Shown here one piece after another: positions 33,423 through 41,969 of a stretch of 64,000 nucleotides of DNA (positions are counted from its first letter, which is position 1; every line of letters begins with the position of its first letter). This DNA comes from Candidatus Methanoperedens sp. (GTDB taxonomy: Archaea > Halobacteriota > Methanosarcinia > Methanosarcinales > Methanoperedenaceae). A program made the position numbers and the translations under genes. The notes under the pieces are model-generated. The model made no database searches. It had not been told where the DNA came from and saw nothing but the letters and a program-made list of their open reading frames with translations. Location: NCBI GenBank assembly GCA_027460525.1, contig JAPZAS010000024.1, positions 62,001-126,000 on the forward strand, written 5' to 3'.

Positions 33423-34072
33423 AACTGCATGCTTTGTTTTATCTGATGCATTTTATCATGAACAATATCCCAGTCCACTTCTTTTTTCACCGCAGGTTCA
33501 CAATGATTCAGGATAATACCATAATCATCCATCTGAACCACCAATTTACATATCGGGATGTTAAATATTTCAAAGAATCCCTTTGTGAACTCTGATGTCT
33601 CTTCGTTTGTGGATTCCCCGAACATCTGTGTTATTTCCAGCACTTCACCAGTGAGAGGATGCAATGAGACTGGAAACCGAGCATCGTAGCTCATTTTCTT
33701 TATCATTCCCGGAAGTTTTTCACTTGAATCAACCACTTTCATTGAGTTGTTGGTGAAAGGATTTACCGCAAATAACATGACCGGCGCGCGCAGACCTCCT
33801 TGCGGTGATGTCACCAGCCTGTAATCCCCGGTAAGCATGCCGTTTCTTTTTGCCTTCTCCATTAAAAGCGGGTTCCTGTATGCATCCATTATTTCTGTAC
33901 AACTTGGTGTGACTTCTACTCCAAAGGTTTCAGCATGCGCAGATACATAATATCCCATCCTTAAATACCTGTAGTCGTGATTGATATTAAGTACGCTGTC
34001 ATGCACTGGTTGCCTTAAAAAAAGGAACGGATTAGAGTCGCTATCGTCTTCGTCTTCACTGACTATAATCAT
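33419..34072 (-). CDS. RimK-associated N-terminal (RLAN-like) domain protein
   Basis: A 217-aa protein resembling the N-terminal RLAN domain that in bacteria is fused to RimK-like ATP-grasp ligases: RYLRMGYYVSAHAETFGVEVTPS and LLMEKAKRNGM. Here it is a separate gene overlapping the ligase by ATGA (4 nt), so the two products probably act as one enzyme. The exact reaction is not known. No membrane segments. Confidence 0.65.
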   Translation of the reverse strand: MIIVSEDEDDSDSNPFLFLRQPVHDSVLNINHDYRYLRMGYYVSAHAETFGVEVTPSCTEIMDAYRNPLLMEKAKRNGMLTGDYRLVTSPQGGLRAPVMLFAVNPFTNNSMKVVDSSEKLPGMIKKMSYDARFPVSLHPLTGEVLEITQMFGESTNEETSEFTKGFFEIFNIPICKLVVQMDDYGIILNHCEPAVKKEVDWDIVHDKMHQIKQSMQL

Positions 34073-34201
34073 TTTAGATATCAGTCCGTTGCTTATTCAT
34101 TATAAGCTGAGTATAAATAAGTAACGAGTGCAAAGGTAGGTTTCCTGTGAACCATTTCAGCGTTCAGGGAAGCCAATAAGCTCTAGCGGAGGGCTACAAT
34201 A

Positions 34202-34882
34202 TCAAATTTTTTGCGCTATAACTGCTGCGTGGTCAGAATGGAAGGGTTCTAAATTTATTAACTCCTTGACTTTGAAAGTATTCTCTAACTTACTTACCTC
34301 GCTGTTTATTACTTCGCTTGTTTTTTTTGTGGAGTCTATACTTCTGGGTTTTATTATCAATACTAAAATACCATCCTTTTTGAGGAACAGCTCTGCATTC
34401 CTTATGGCTATCCTTGCCTGTTCACGCTGGGCTATATCCTGATACAGGAAATCCACCTCTCCTACCATGTTCTTGTATGAGTTAGGATGCAATGCATCCG
34501 CAAGTATGGGGATGAGGTTCAATCGTGGGATGCTGACGCGGATAAGGTCGTGCATAGCGCGGGGAGAGAATTCCACTGCAAAAACCTCGCCGAGAGAAAC
34601 AATATCAGAAACATGGCTTGCAGTGGTTCCATTGGCAGCGCCGAGATAAAGAACGCTATAATCCTTTTTTAACGATACTGAAGAACATTTCATTATCATG
34701 GCGGCAAGCTTGCTGCGATACGGGTCCCAGAGGCGATACTCAACATTCGCCACACATGTGAGCTTTTCACCGTAAACCTGTATTCCCGGGGTGAGGTTTT
34801 TTGTGACAAGCCATTTTGAACCTTCTTCGATTAAAATAAAGGCATTGTCCAACCCTGTTTCGATTATCTTGATATCTTCCAT
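34202..34882 (-). CDS. flpA: Fibrillarin-like rRNA/tRNA 2'-O-methyltransferase
   Basis: A 226-aa SAM-dependent methylase of box C/D RNPs. SVLYLGAANGTTASHVSDIV is motif I, FAVEFSPRAMHDLI motif II and VDFLYQDIAQREQ the catalytic Asp region. The N-terminal domain has WDPYRSKLAAMI. The usual Nop5 partner is not adjacent here. Transcribed alone on the minus strand, with a 398-bp repeat-bearing space upstream. Confidence 0.94.
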   Translation of the reverse strand: MEDIKIIETGLDNAFILIEEGSKWLVTKNLTPGIQVYGEKLTCVANVEYRLWDPYRSKLAAMIMKCSSVSLKKDYSVLYLGAANGTTASHVSDIVSLGEVFAVEFSPRAMHDLIRVSIPRLNLIPILADALHPNSYKNMVGEVDFLYQDIAQREQARIAIRNAELFLKKDGILVLIIKPRSIDSTKKTSEVINSEVSKLENTFKVKELINLEPFHSDHAAVIAQKI

Positions 34883-34998
34883 TCTATTGACTTTATTGCC
34901 AGCAACCTTTTAGAGTTTTTGTCCTTGAATCAAGTTATTTTAAACACCGGAAAGTCGCTATGAACGAAGTTCATGGATAACAATGAAAAACAACAAAA

Positions 34999-35185
34999 TG
35001 AACATTAACAGCGAACTAATACGAACTCGTACGAACTCCGAGGGCGTGAGTTCGTAAAGCGACACCTCGCTTTATGAGATATAGGGTATGCAAAGCATAC
35101 CCCGCGTTTGATGGAACTTTTCCAAAGTTCCTTGATAAACCTTTTTCAAAGGTTTTTGATAAAACTTTCCTAAAGTTTTCAGTTC
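34999..35185 (-). repeat. Palindromic array related to the one at 61.1 kb
   Basis: In the gap before flpA (34883-35279, no ORF supported). Read on the minus strand, 35180 to 35054 gives hairpins AACTTTAGGAAAGTT, ACCTTTGAAAAAGGT, AACTTTGGAAAAGTTCC, GGGTATGCTTTGCATACCC and ATAAAGCGAGGTGTCGCTTTAC. Three of them occur in the same order and orientation at 61103-61172. The side at 34999-35035 is the AGTTCGTACGAGTTCGTATTAG spacer seen in the island. Confidence 0.8.
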
Positions 35186-35279
35186 GTACGAGTTAGTTGT
35201 TGATTTTTTCATACCAGACGCAAAGAACACAAAGTGAAGCATCAACAATCTTTGCGACCTCTGCGCCTCTGCGGTGAGA

Positions 35280-36407
35280 TTAACTCATTTTGATTAATCG
35301 TGCAATGTCATCCCCGACCTCGGAGGTGGTATTTCCGCCGCCCATGTCGTAGGTTTTCACTTCTCCATTGACGATATTCTGCTCAATAGCTTTGACGATT
35401 GCATCCGCAGCCTCTTTTTCGCCTATCTGGGAAAGCAAAAGCGCCCCGGCCCATATCGTTGCAACAGGGTTCACCTTGTTCTGACCCTTGTACTTGGGCG
35501 CGCTTCCGTGTATGGGTTCAAACATGCTCGTTCCTTGCGGGTTTATGTTTCCCCCAGGAGCAAGACCAAGCCCTCCCTGGATCATCGCCCCGAGGTCTGT
35601 AATGATGTCGCCGAACATATTCGGCGTAACCACCACGTCAAACCATTCGGGATTCTTGACAAACCACATTGTTATGGCATCCACAAAATTAAAATCCGTT
35701 TTAATTTGCGGGTACTCAGAAGCAATTGAACTGAACTCCTCCCGCCAGAACCCATAGATATCAGACAACACATTTGCCTTATCAACAGATGAGAGATGTT
35801 TTTTCCTTTCCTCTGCAAGCTCGAAGGCATAGCGGATAACCCTGCGTGTGCCCTCTTTGCTTATAAGACCGAGCTGGTAGCCGATTTCATCGCTGTCTGT
35901 TTCGATGTCGAGTCCGAATTTTACGTTATACAGATTCCGTACCACTTCAAGCGTATTTTTGCTCTTGCCCTTTTTCGCCCGACCTCCTATGCCTATATAG
36001 AAGTCCTCGGTATTCTCCCGCACAACCACAAAATCTATGTCCTGAGCTGTTTTATCCTTGAGAGGAGTCCAGACTCCTTCAAGCAATTTTACCGGTCGAA
36101 GGTTGACATATTCATCGAAATAAAACCGGATAGCCAGGAGAATGCCCTTTTCAAGTATCCCTGGTTTAATCCTTTCATCGCCTATAGCTCCGAAATAAAT
36201 CGCCCTGTATCCGGAAAGCTCTTTTAGCGTATCTTCTGATATCAATTCCCCGGTTTTGAGATAATGGTCTGCGCCATGCGGGTATTCAAGCCATTCGATA
36301 TCAAAACCGAATCTTTCTCCTGCGGCGTCGAGCGCCTTTCGTCCTTCCCTGATTATCTCAGGACCGATTCCATCGCCCGGGATAACCGGTATCGTGTATT
36401 GCGTCAT
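35280..36407 (-). CDS. Isopropylmalate/isocitrate dehydrogenase family protein
   Basis: A 375-aa NAD(P)-dependent beta-decarboxylating dehydrogenase: [64 protein letters not shown] (metal-binding Asp) and [10 protein letters not shown]. It is longer than LeuB at 50830 and less like it, so it may act on another 2-hydroxy acid such as isocitrate, or in the homocitrate chain-extension route of coenzyme B (AksF). Context gives no help; it stands alone. Confidence 0.82.
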   Translation of the reverse strand: MTQYTIPVIPGDGIGPEIIREGRKALDAAGERFGFDIEWLEYPHGADHYLKTGELISEDTLKELSGYRAIYFGAIGDERIKPGILEKGILLAIRFYFDEYVNLRPVKLLEGVWTPLKDKTAQDIDFVVVRENTEDFYIGIGGRAKKGKSKNTLEVVRNLYNVKFGLDIETDSDEIGYQLGLISKEGTRRVIRYAFELAEERKKHLSSVDKANVLSDIYGFWREEFSSIASEYPQIKTDFNFVDAITMWFVKNPEWFDVVVTPNMFGDIITDLGAMIQGGLGLAPGGNINPQGTSMFEPIHGSAPKYKGQNKVNPVATIWAGALLLSQIGEKEAADAIVKAIEQNIVNGEVKTYDMGGGNTTSEVGDDIARLIKMS

Positions 36408-36469
36408 TATTTTCCTCGCTGTAACAGCCCCAGAATTCCCTTTGAGGTTATTAAATTAACGAAATCCCT

Positions 36470-37911
36470 TCACTTGTGCGTAAAATACGCCACAACCTCA
36501 TCTTCGCCAACACTGTCAATCCTCACGAACCCGAACCTCTCAAACTGCACAACCTTATCCAGTTCCTTCTCAATCCCGCTCTCTCCTATGCCAGTATATT
36601 CACCCTGAGGCGAAAGCACCCTCACCTTTTGCCCATCAGGCGGAACCCAGTGGATAATGCGCGCCTTTTCCTTCTTGACAAGTTCCATATCCGTGCCTAT
36701 GAACTTTGCTTTTAGCGGCGAGATACTTTTTATCTCGATATTGTAAAGATCCTTTAAACGTAATCTCTCCCCCACCCTGAGGGTATCCACATCGTCCCTG
36801 CAAACCAATACCTTCGTGCCCACAGGTATCTCCCGCATTTCCTTTTTTGCCGGATGAAGCGGAGCCTTTGCAGTTCTGGGTTCGCCGCCTTCGATTTCCA
36901 TTTCCACAGGATTCCACACAAAAAAATACCTGTTAGCAACGGGGTCGATGAGCTTGCGATTCTCCGCATACAATGTATCCAGACTAAGGCTGATGTCAGT
37001 TTCACCAAGACCAAGGTCTAACATGAATTTTCGCAGAGCTTCTGGCATAATGCCTCACTCTCAAAATCAAGTAATGGCCAGACGATATACCTGTCCCCTA
37101 CGCGGGGATGTGGCGTCCTGATGACCCGAAAGGCTACCCAGTCCCTGATTGCTGGGTCCTTGTGCTGTATGTCTGTCTTGATGCGCAGCACAGCCTCCTG
37201 TTCCTTATACTCGCCTGAAATCATCCTGTGCCAATATTCAAGGTTTTTTTCAACTCCCTGCTCCCTGTGAGGGCATGCTCTCTTTACATCCTTTAGCGCC
37301 TTGAAAACCTCCTGCTCGCAGAAGCAGACGTAGGCGCCGTCCTTCTGGATAAGCTCTTCTGCAACCTCGTAATATCTGGGGATTCTGTCGGATGCTATTA
37401 TTACTTCATCGGGCTTCGCCCCCAACCATTCGCAGTCCTCAAGGTACCACGTATATGCCTCGAGCATGGGGCGCTTCGTTGCCGGGTCTGTGTCATCGAA
37501 GCGGATAATCAGCTTGCCGTGATATCTTTTGGTGTACTCCGAGTTCACCACGATTCCACGGGCGCTTCCAATCGTGGGAGGACCGTTGGGATTTGGCGCA
37601 AACCTCATCACAAGAGCACCGTTTATTTCAAGCGGGGGCAATCCTTTCTCAGGCTCCTTTTTTTCTTTCAGTTCTGCAATGAGTTCAGGTGCAAGTTTCT
37701 TCAATTCTTCTTCCCATGAACCGGGAGACATCTGGTTTATTTCGCCAAGCGCTTCTTCCATAAGCGTTGTTATTTCTTTAGCCTGTGAGCGAAGCTCAGG
37801 ATTTGCCATGACCTTGCCCATCACTGCGCCTGCCTGAGGCATTTTGTTATATTTAACCGCGTTTTGCAGGGCATATTTCTTGATAAGGAGCTTTATCTCT
37901 TCGGTTTGCAT
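36470..37911 (-). pseudogene. gltX: Glutamyl-tRNA synthetase with internal deletion
   Basis: Archaeal-type GluRS in two frames. The N-terminal part (37018-37911) has FAPNPNGPPTIGSARG (HIGH-equivalent) and ends at YIVWPLLDFES plus 11 unrelated residues. The C-terminal part (36470-37048) starts MPEALRKFMLDLGL and contains the anticodon-binding beta-barrel (ENRKLIDPVANRYFFVW). In intact archaeal enzymes roughly 70-75 residues, including the KMSKS-type loop, lie between these two points. Here they are missing and the join is out of frame near 37050. The enzyme is normally essential. Confidence 0.85.
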
Positions 37912-37963
37912 TGGAGCCTAAATCATCATTTGATGATATTAAACTTCGCAAAACCAATCAATA

Positions 37964-37976
37964 AAGTATATATTAA
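37964..37976 (+). promoter_or_regulatory. TATA promoter for the PRC-barrel/thg1 operon
   Basis: AAGTATATATTAAC lies about 36 nt before the ATG at 38006, and GGTGAT about 6 nt before it serves as ribosome site. Confidence 0.5.
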
Positions 37977-38005
37977 CATCATTCATATTCAGGTAAGGTG
38001 ATACC

Positions 38006-38299
38006 ATGCAGGCTGAGGTTTCAACATTATTTGGTTTAAACATTTACACCGACAGAGGAGTTTATATCGGAAAAGTAGATGACGTGATGCTCGAAGTGAA
38101 CGAGAAAAAAGTACATGGTCTTGCGGTTAAAAAATTAAATCCCGACATGTTTGATACATCTGGCAAGGGAACGATAATTCCTTACAGATTGGTCACAGCA
38201 GTAGCGGATATTGTTCTTATCAGGCATGTCAAAGACACTTTCAAGAAACCTGAAGAAATCCCGGAGGATTATAATATATCCGATGAGGATGAACAGTAG
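38006..38299 (+). CDS. PRC-barrel domain protein
   Basis: A 97-aa protein of the archaeal PRC-barrel family: GLNIYTDRGVYIGKVDDVMLEVNEKKVHGLAVKKLNP-type beta strands and IIPYRLVTAVADIVLIR. Such small proteins are common in methanogens and may bind RNA or membrane-associated partners; role unknown. It ends 3 nt before thg1, so the two are co-transcribed. Confidence 0.85.
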   Translation: MQAEVSTLFGLNIYTDRGVYIGKVDDVMLEVNEKKVHGLAVKKLNPDMFDTSGKGTIIPYRLVTAVADIVLIRHVKDTFKKPEEIPEDYNISDEDEQ

Positions 38300-38302
38300 A
38301 TT

Positions 38303-39052
38303 GTGAGTGATTTTTCAGATAAGGAGATGAAGGAGAGAGAGATCTATTCAGACCTCAAGATATTCCCTCCTTTTGCTGTCAGGATAGACGGGCGCAGCTT
38401 TCGGCGTGCGCTGAAGTTATTAGAGCTAAAAAAACCTTATGATGAAAGATTTGCGCATGCTATGGCGGATTCTGTGGAGTTGTTCTTTAAGGAAAGCGGT
38501 TTAAACCCTTTGTTTGCCTTCACATTTTCAGATGAGATTAACCTCTTTTTCTACGAAATCCCTTATAACAATCGAATTGAGAAAATCAACTCCATCGTAC
38601 CGAGTTTTTTTTCTTCGGCACTTACAATCCAGCTAAACCTGAAAAAACCAGTATCCTTTGACTCAAGGATAGTGCTTCTGGGAAAAGAGGACATCTATAG
38701 ATATCTATTATGGAGGCAGGCTGAAACCTGGAGGAACCATGTCAGCTCCTATGGATATTATACCCTCTTGGGGACTGGACTGACCGAAAACGAAGCCGCA
38801 CAGCGCCTGAAGAACATGAGAGCCAGCGCAATCCACGAGCTTGTATTCCAGCACGGCATCAACCTTGCAGAAACCCCAGCATGGCAGAGATGCGGTATAT
38901 TGATCTACAGGGAATCGCATGAAAAAACAGGATACGACCCCCTTAAAAAAATCGAAGTCGAAACGCAGAGGAAAAAAATAGTACAGCTATGGGACACGCC
39001 GATATTTAAAACTGAGGAAGGGCGGAAGCTTGTAACAAGGCTCATTTCATGA
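38303..39052 (+). CDS. thg1: tRNA(His) guanylyltransferase-like 3'-5' polymerase
   Basis: A 249-aa Thg1 family enzyme starting at GTG 38303. FAVRIDGRSF and FTFSDEINLFF carry the metal-binding Asp residues of the polymerase-like palm; HVSSYGYYTLLG and ASAIHELVFQHGIN follow. Thg1 adds G to the 5' end of tRNA-His, or repairs tRNA 5' ends in archaea where G-1 is encoded. Directly after the PRC-barrel gene. Confidence 0.88.
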   Translation: MSDFSDKEMKEREIYSDLKIFPPFAVRIDGRSFRRALKLLELKKPYDERFAHAMADSVELFFKESGLNPLFAFTFSDEINLFFYEIPYNNRIEKINSIVPSFFSSALTIQLNLKKPVSFDSRIVLLGKEDIYRYLLWRQAETWRNHVSSYGYYTLLGTGLTENEAAQRLKNMRASAIHELVFQHGINLAETPAWQRCGILIYRESHEKTGYDPLKKIEVETQRKKIVQLWDTPIFKTEEGRKLVTRLIS

Positions 39053-39128
39053 TTTTGTGTCAATTTTTGCCTGTATCATTACGTTATATTATCTATAATA
39101 CTTAGTCAGTCAAATTCGGGATATTGAT

Positions 39129-40103
39129 ATGATTATCACATTAACACTAATCGCGGCGCTTGCAGTGGCTCTCTTTATGGGACTGAACATCGGCGGCAAT
39201 AATGCGGCTGCTGCAATGGGTGCGGCTTATGGTGCTAAAGTGCGTACCAAGTACCAGGCAGTTCTGTTAATCGGCGTTTTCGCTGTCATCGGTGCCGTGG
39301 TCAGCGGCGGCGAAGTGATAAAAACGCTTGGAAGCGGAATCCTCCCCTCCGGGACAATATTGATCAAAGGAGCCATTATCGCTGTCGGAGCATCTGCTGT
39401 TACTATTTTTCTGGCAAATATTCTGCGCGTACCGATATCCACCAGCCAGGTTGCGGTCGGGTCTGTGGTGGGAATCGGATTTTTCTACGGTGCATCCAAA
39501 TTAAATACGCTGCTTCTTGGCGAGATTGTAATCTGGTGGGTGGTTACCCCTGTTATTGCATGGCTGCTTGCATATCTTATGGGGAAATACATCTACACAC
39601 GAGTTCTCATCTGGCTTGCCGACCACCACGACTCTGAAGCCTCGATACGGAAATCCTTGAATGTACTTCTGACTTTATCGGGTTGTTATGTGGCATTTTC
39701 TGCCGGAGCCAACCATGCAGGCATCATAGTGGGACCGTTTGTGGGAGCAGGCGTATTTCCATCATCCTACGGCGCTGTTTTTGCAGGTGTTGCGATCAGC
39801 ATCGGCGCTCTTCTTATGGGCGGGAGGATTCTTGATACCGTAGGAAATGAGATATGTGAACTCTGTGTAATCCGGGCGGTGTTCGTGGAGTTCACTGCCG
39901 CCATAATTGTGCATATAGCTTCGATTCTTGGGATTCCGGTATCGCTTGGCGAGATTGTGGCTTCCGGGATCATCGGTATAGGATGCGCCAACAGCGGAAT
40001 GCATATCGTGAGAAGCAATACCGTGAAGAAAATAGCGATAGCGTGGGTCGTCTCGCCTCTGCTTGCAGGAACAGTGGCATTTGTTTTAATAAATATTTTC
40101 TAG
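39129..40103 (+). CDS. pit: Inorganic phosphate transporter, PiT family
   Basis: A 324-aa membrane permease with about ten hydrophobic segments and the duplicated PiT signature: GLNIGGNNAAAAMGAAYGAKV near residue 20 and AFSAGANHAGIIVGP near residue 190. It takes up phosphate by ion symport. No PhoU-like gene adjoins it. Its TAG stop overlaps, on the other strand, the stop of the histidine kinase remnant. Confidence 0.92.
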   Translation: MIITLTLIAALAVALFMGLNIGGNNAAAAMGAAYGAKVRTKYQAVLLIGVFAVIGAVVSGGEVIKTLGSGILPSGTILIKGAIIAVGASAVTIFLANILRVPISTSQVAVGSVVGIGFFYGASKLNTLLLGEIVIWWVVTPVIAWLLAYLMGKYIYTRVLIWLADHHDSEASIRKSLNVLLTLSGCYVAFSAGANHAGIIVGPFVGAGVFPSSYGAVFAGVAISIGALLMGGRILDTVGNEICELCVIRAVFVEFTAAIIVHIASILGIPVSLGEIVASGIIGIGCANSGMHIVRSNTVKKIAIAWVVSPLLAGTVAFVLINIF

Positions 40104-40330
40104 ATCGGGCTCATTCGATGCTCTGATTTTGGGATATCGACAACGAAAATTGTTCGCCTTCCGGATTTATCTTCAATCCATATCCTGCCATTATACAGTC
40201 CCACAATTTTTTTGGCAATTGCAAGACCCAGACCCGAATCTTTGGCGCCCCTCCCATCCTGCGGAATCTCTCAAAAATCCGCCCTTATCTTCATCACTCT
40301 TCTCGCCGTATTCTATGTTTATGTTGTGGA
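40100..40330 (-). pseudogene. Histidine kinase C-terminal remnant
   Basis: On the minus strand, pieces encode RIFERFRRMGG and, after a frame change in the G-run near 40252, AKDSGLGLAIAKKIVGLYNGR and TIFVVDIPKSEH, the ATP-binding (G2 box) end of a sensor kinase. It stops at TAG 40100-40102. The rest of the kinase is replaced by the 3' end of the surface protein gene. Confidence 0.8.
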
Positions 40331-41188
40331 TACTGCCACCGACTGTGCTCCGAGTACCTTCCCGCTGCCATCTTTCAATTGAAGCGTAATCCTGTTATTT
40401 GCAGGGTCGTTGGCGATTGCCACGGTTGGTGTTAGGAACACTGCAAAGGTTGGCTGGTCGCCATGGTTAATGGTCAAACCTGTTGCTTGACCGATGATGG
40501 CTCCGGTTGCTGGATTGGTCAGGTTCACCTGAACTGCCAGTCCTGTTATGTGATCCGGTACGCTCACATTAAGGCTTACACCGGTTGCGTTGGCGCCAAC
40601 ATTCGATGTAGCTACTGCGAAGGCTGTTGGTGTGTTAACCGCCGTATTTACATTAAGGGTTGTGGATATCATAATGACATCCGCCAAGGCTGCACTTGGT
40701 GTTGTTGCTGCCATGGTCAGCGTGTCATCACCAAACGAAGCTGATGCTATATTTGTGCCTGACACGTTGAATGTCAGCGATGAAGTACTATACGCTGATG
40801 TTGCATTGATGGTAAGTACAAAGTTAGCCGTACCGCCTGCAGGTATGTCTACTGGTGTGTTTGGCGAACCTGTGAACGCTGTCCCATTCCATGGAGTATA
40901 GCTTACCGTTACGGGCAGGCTGGATGCCTGTGCTATACTCACATTGGTTGTTGTAAACGGCGCGGTGTTCATCACTGACATGAATATCGTCACCGGTGTA
41001 CCTACCACTGCATTCCTGTAGGTCGGCGTTATTGAAAAAACTAGTATCTCAGGAGGCGTTGGGTAAGTTGGAGTTGGTATGGCGGTTTCCGCGACGCATA
41101 GAGCGACTACCCCACCCATCAGCATCAACGCCGTTATTGCAAAAGCAATCCCGAGGGCACGCCCTCTGCACGTTTTATTCCCGAACAT
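40319..41188 (-). CDS. Secreted surface protein, short paralogue
   Basis: A 289-aa exported protein. The N-terminus CRGRALGIAFAITALMLMGG is a signal peptide close to those of the three large paralogues at 44217-50744. The body has two Ig-like (CARDB-type) repeats: NAVVGTPVTIFMSVMNTAPFT and VNTAVNTPTAFAVATSNVG. It ends DGSGKVLGAQSVAVSTT like its paralogues, without a membrane anchor or sortase tail. It lacks the beta-helix region. Many N-x-S/T sequons are available for AglB glycosylation. Confidence 0.8.
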   Translation of the reverse strand: MFGNKTCRGRALGIAFAITALMLMGGVVALCVAETAIPTPTYPTPPEILVFSITPTYRNAVVGTPVTIFMSVMNTAPFTTTNVSIAQASSLPVTVSYTPWNGTAFTGSPNTPVDIPAGGTANFVLTINATSAYSTSSLTFNVSGTNIASASFGDDTLTMAATTPSAALADVIMISTTLNVNTAVNTPTAFAVATSNVGANATGVSLNVSVPDHITGLAVQVNLTNPATGAIIGQATGLTINHGDQPTFAVFLTPTVAIANDPANNRITLQLKDGSGKVLGAQSVAVSTT

Positions 41189-41582
41189 TCAGTATCACCA
41201 CAACTATGGAATGCCCCCACCGTTTCTGGACAATTCCCGTTAAACCGTTAGAAGAATATCACGGAGGTGATTAAATCTTTCCATGACGACAATTCAAATT
41301 AGTTGGAATTGTCTGGCTGATATATCATTCCCTATCCGTGCTTCTGGCGGTGGGAATAGAGACACAGCTTGAAGCATTGAAAAATGTACCTCGAGGATAT
41401 CCACGCCAAATCCGTTAGAGATGATACGAACAAATACATCGAGGAATTGAAGCCTCGGACAAAGTCCGAGAAGTGGTCACGTGTGCCTCGAAACATAGGA
41501 GAGAAAGAATAACAACAAGGACAAAAAAAATATGTAACGGCACTTGTCCGCAGGCTTAAATCCCGCCATGCGGAGCTGCCCC

Positions 41583-41745
41583 TGCATGAAGAGGGAAGTG
41601 CGGTACTGGGCAGACCGAATGTACTGTTGAACACACCTAAGTCACTTTCAACGTTCGGATCATCAACGGCATCAATAATTGCAATTGTCCCGCTGTCTCC
41701 TGATGGAGGAAGCCTTATAAAGTCAAAACTTTCAGGACTATACAT
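41583..41745 (-). pseudogene. Sedolisin (S53 peptidase) fragment
   Basis: The minus-strand peptide YSPESFDFIRLPPSGDSGTI then AIIDAVDDPNVESDLGVFNS matches the start of the sedolisin/kumamolisin catalytic domain (SGTIAIVDAYDDPNAESDL in the family). It runs on FGLPSTALPSS and then loses similarity. Rest of 41189-41969 holds a small palindrome near 41285 (GACAATTC...GAATTGTC) and no supported gene. Confidence 0.7.
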
Positions 41746-41969
41746 TGGAGAAAAGCTTAGGAAAAAATTAAATACAAAGAATCTTCATCTTTAAATGAGG
41801 AAGTTAAATGGACTCGTTAAACCACATTTAAAAAATCCGAGATGCATCAGGATTTGCCTGAAAAGGTAGCGTGGTGAGTGCATCAATTGAGCGCTAGGGA
41901 GGGCGCAGTGATACAAGGCAGCCATAGGTGAGCCTTGCGAAGTAAATATTCAGAAAAAGGAGGTAAAAT

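Noticed and set aside
41332-41745. 137-aa minus-strand ORF as an intact gene
   Set aside because: Only the first 54 residues resemble sedolisin; the rest is unrelated and the peptidase active site is missing.
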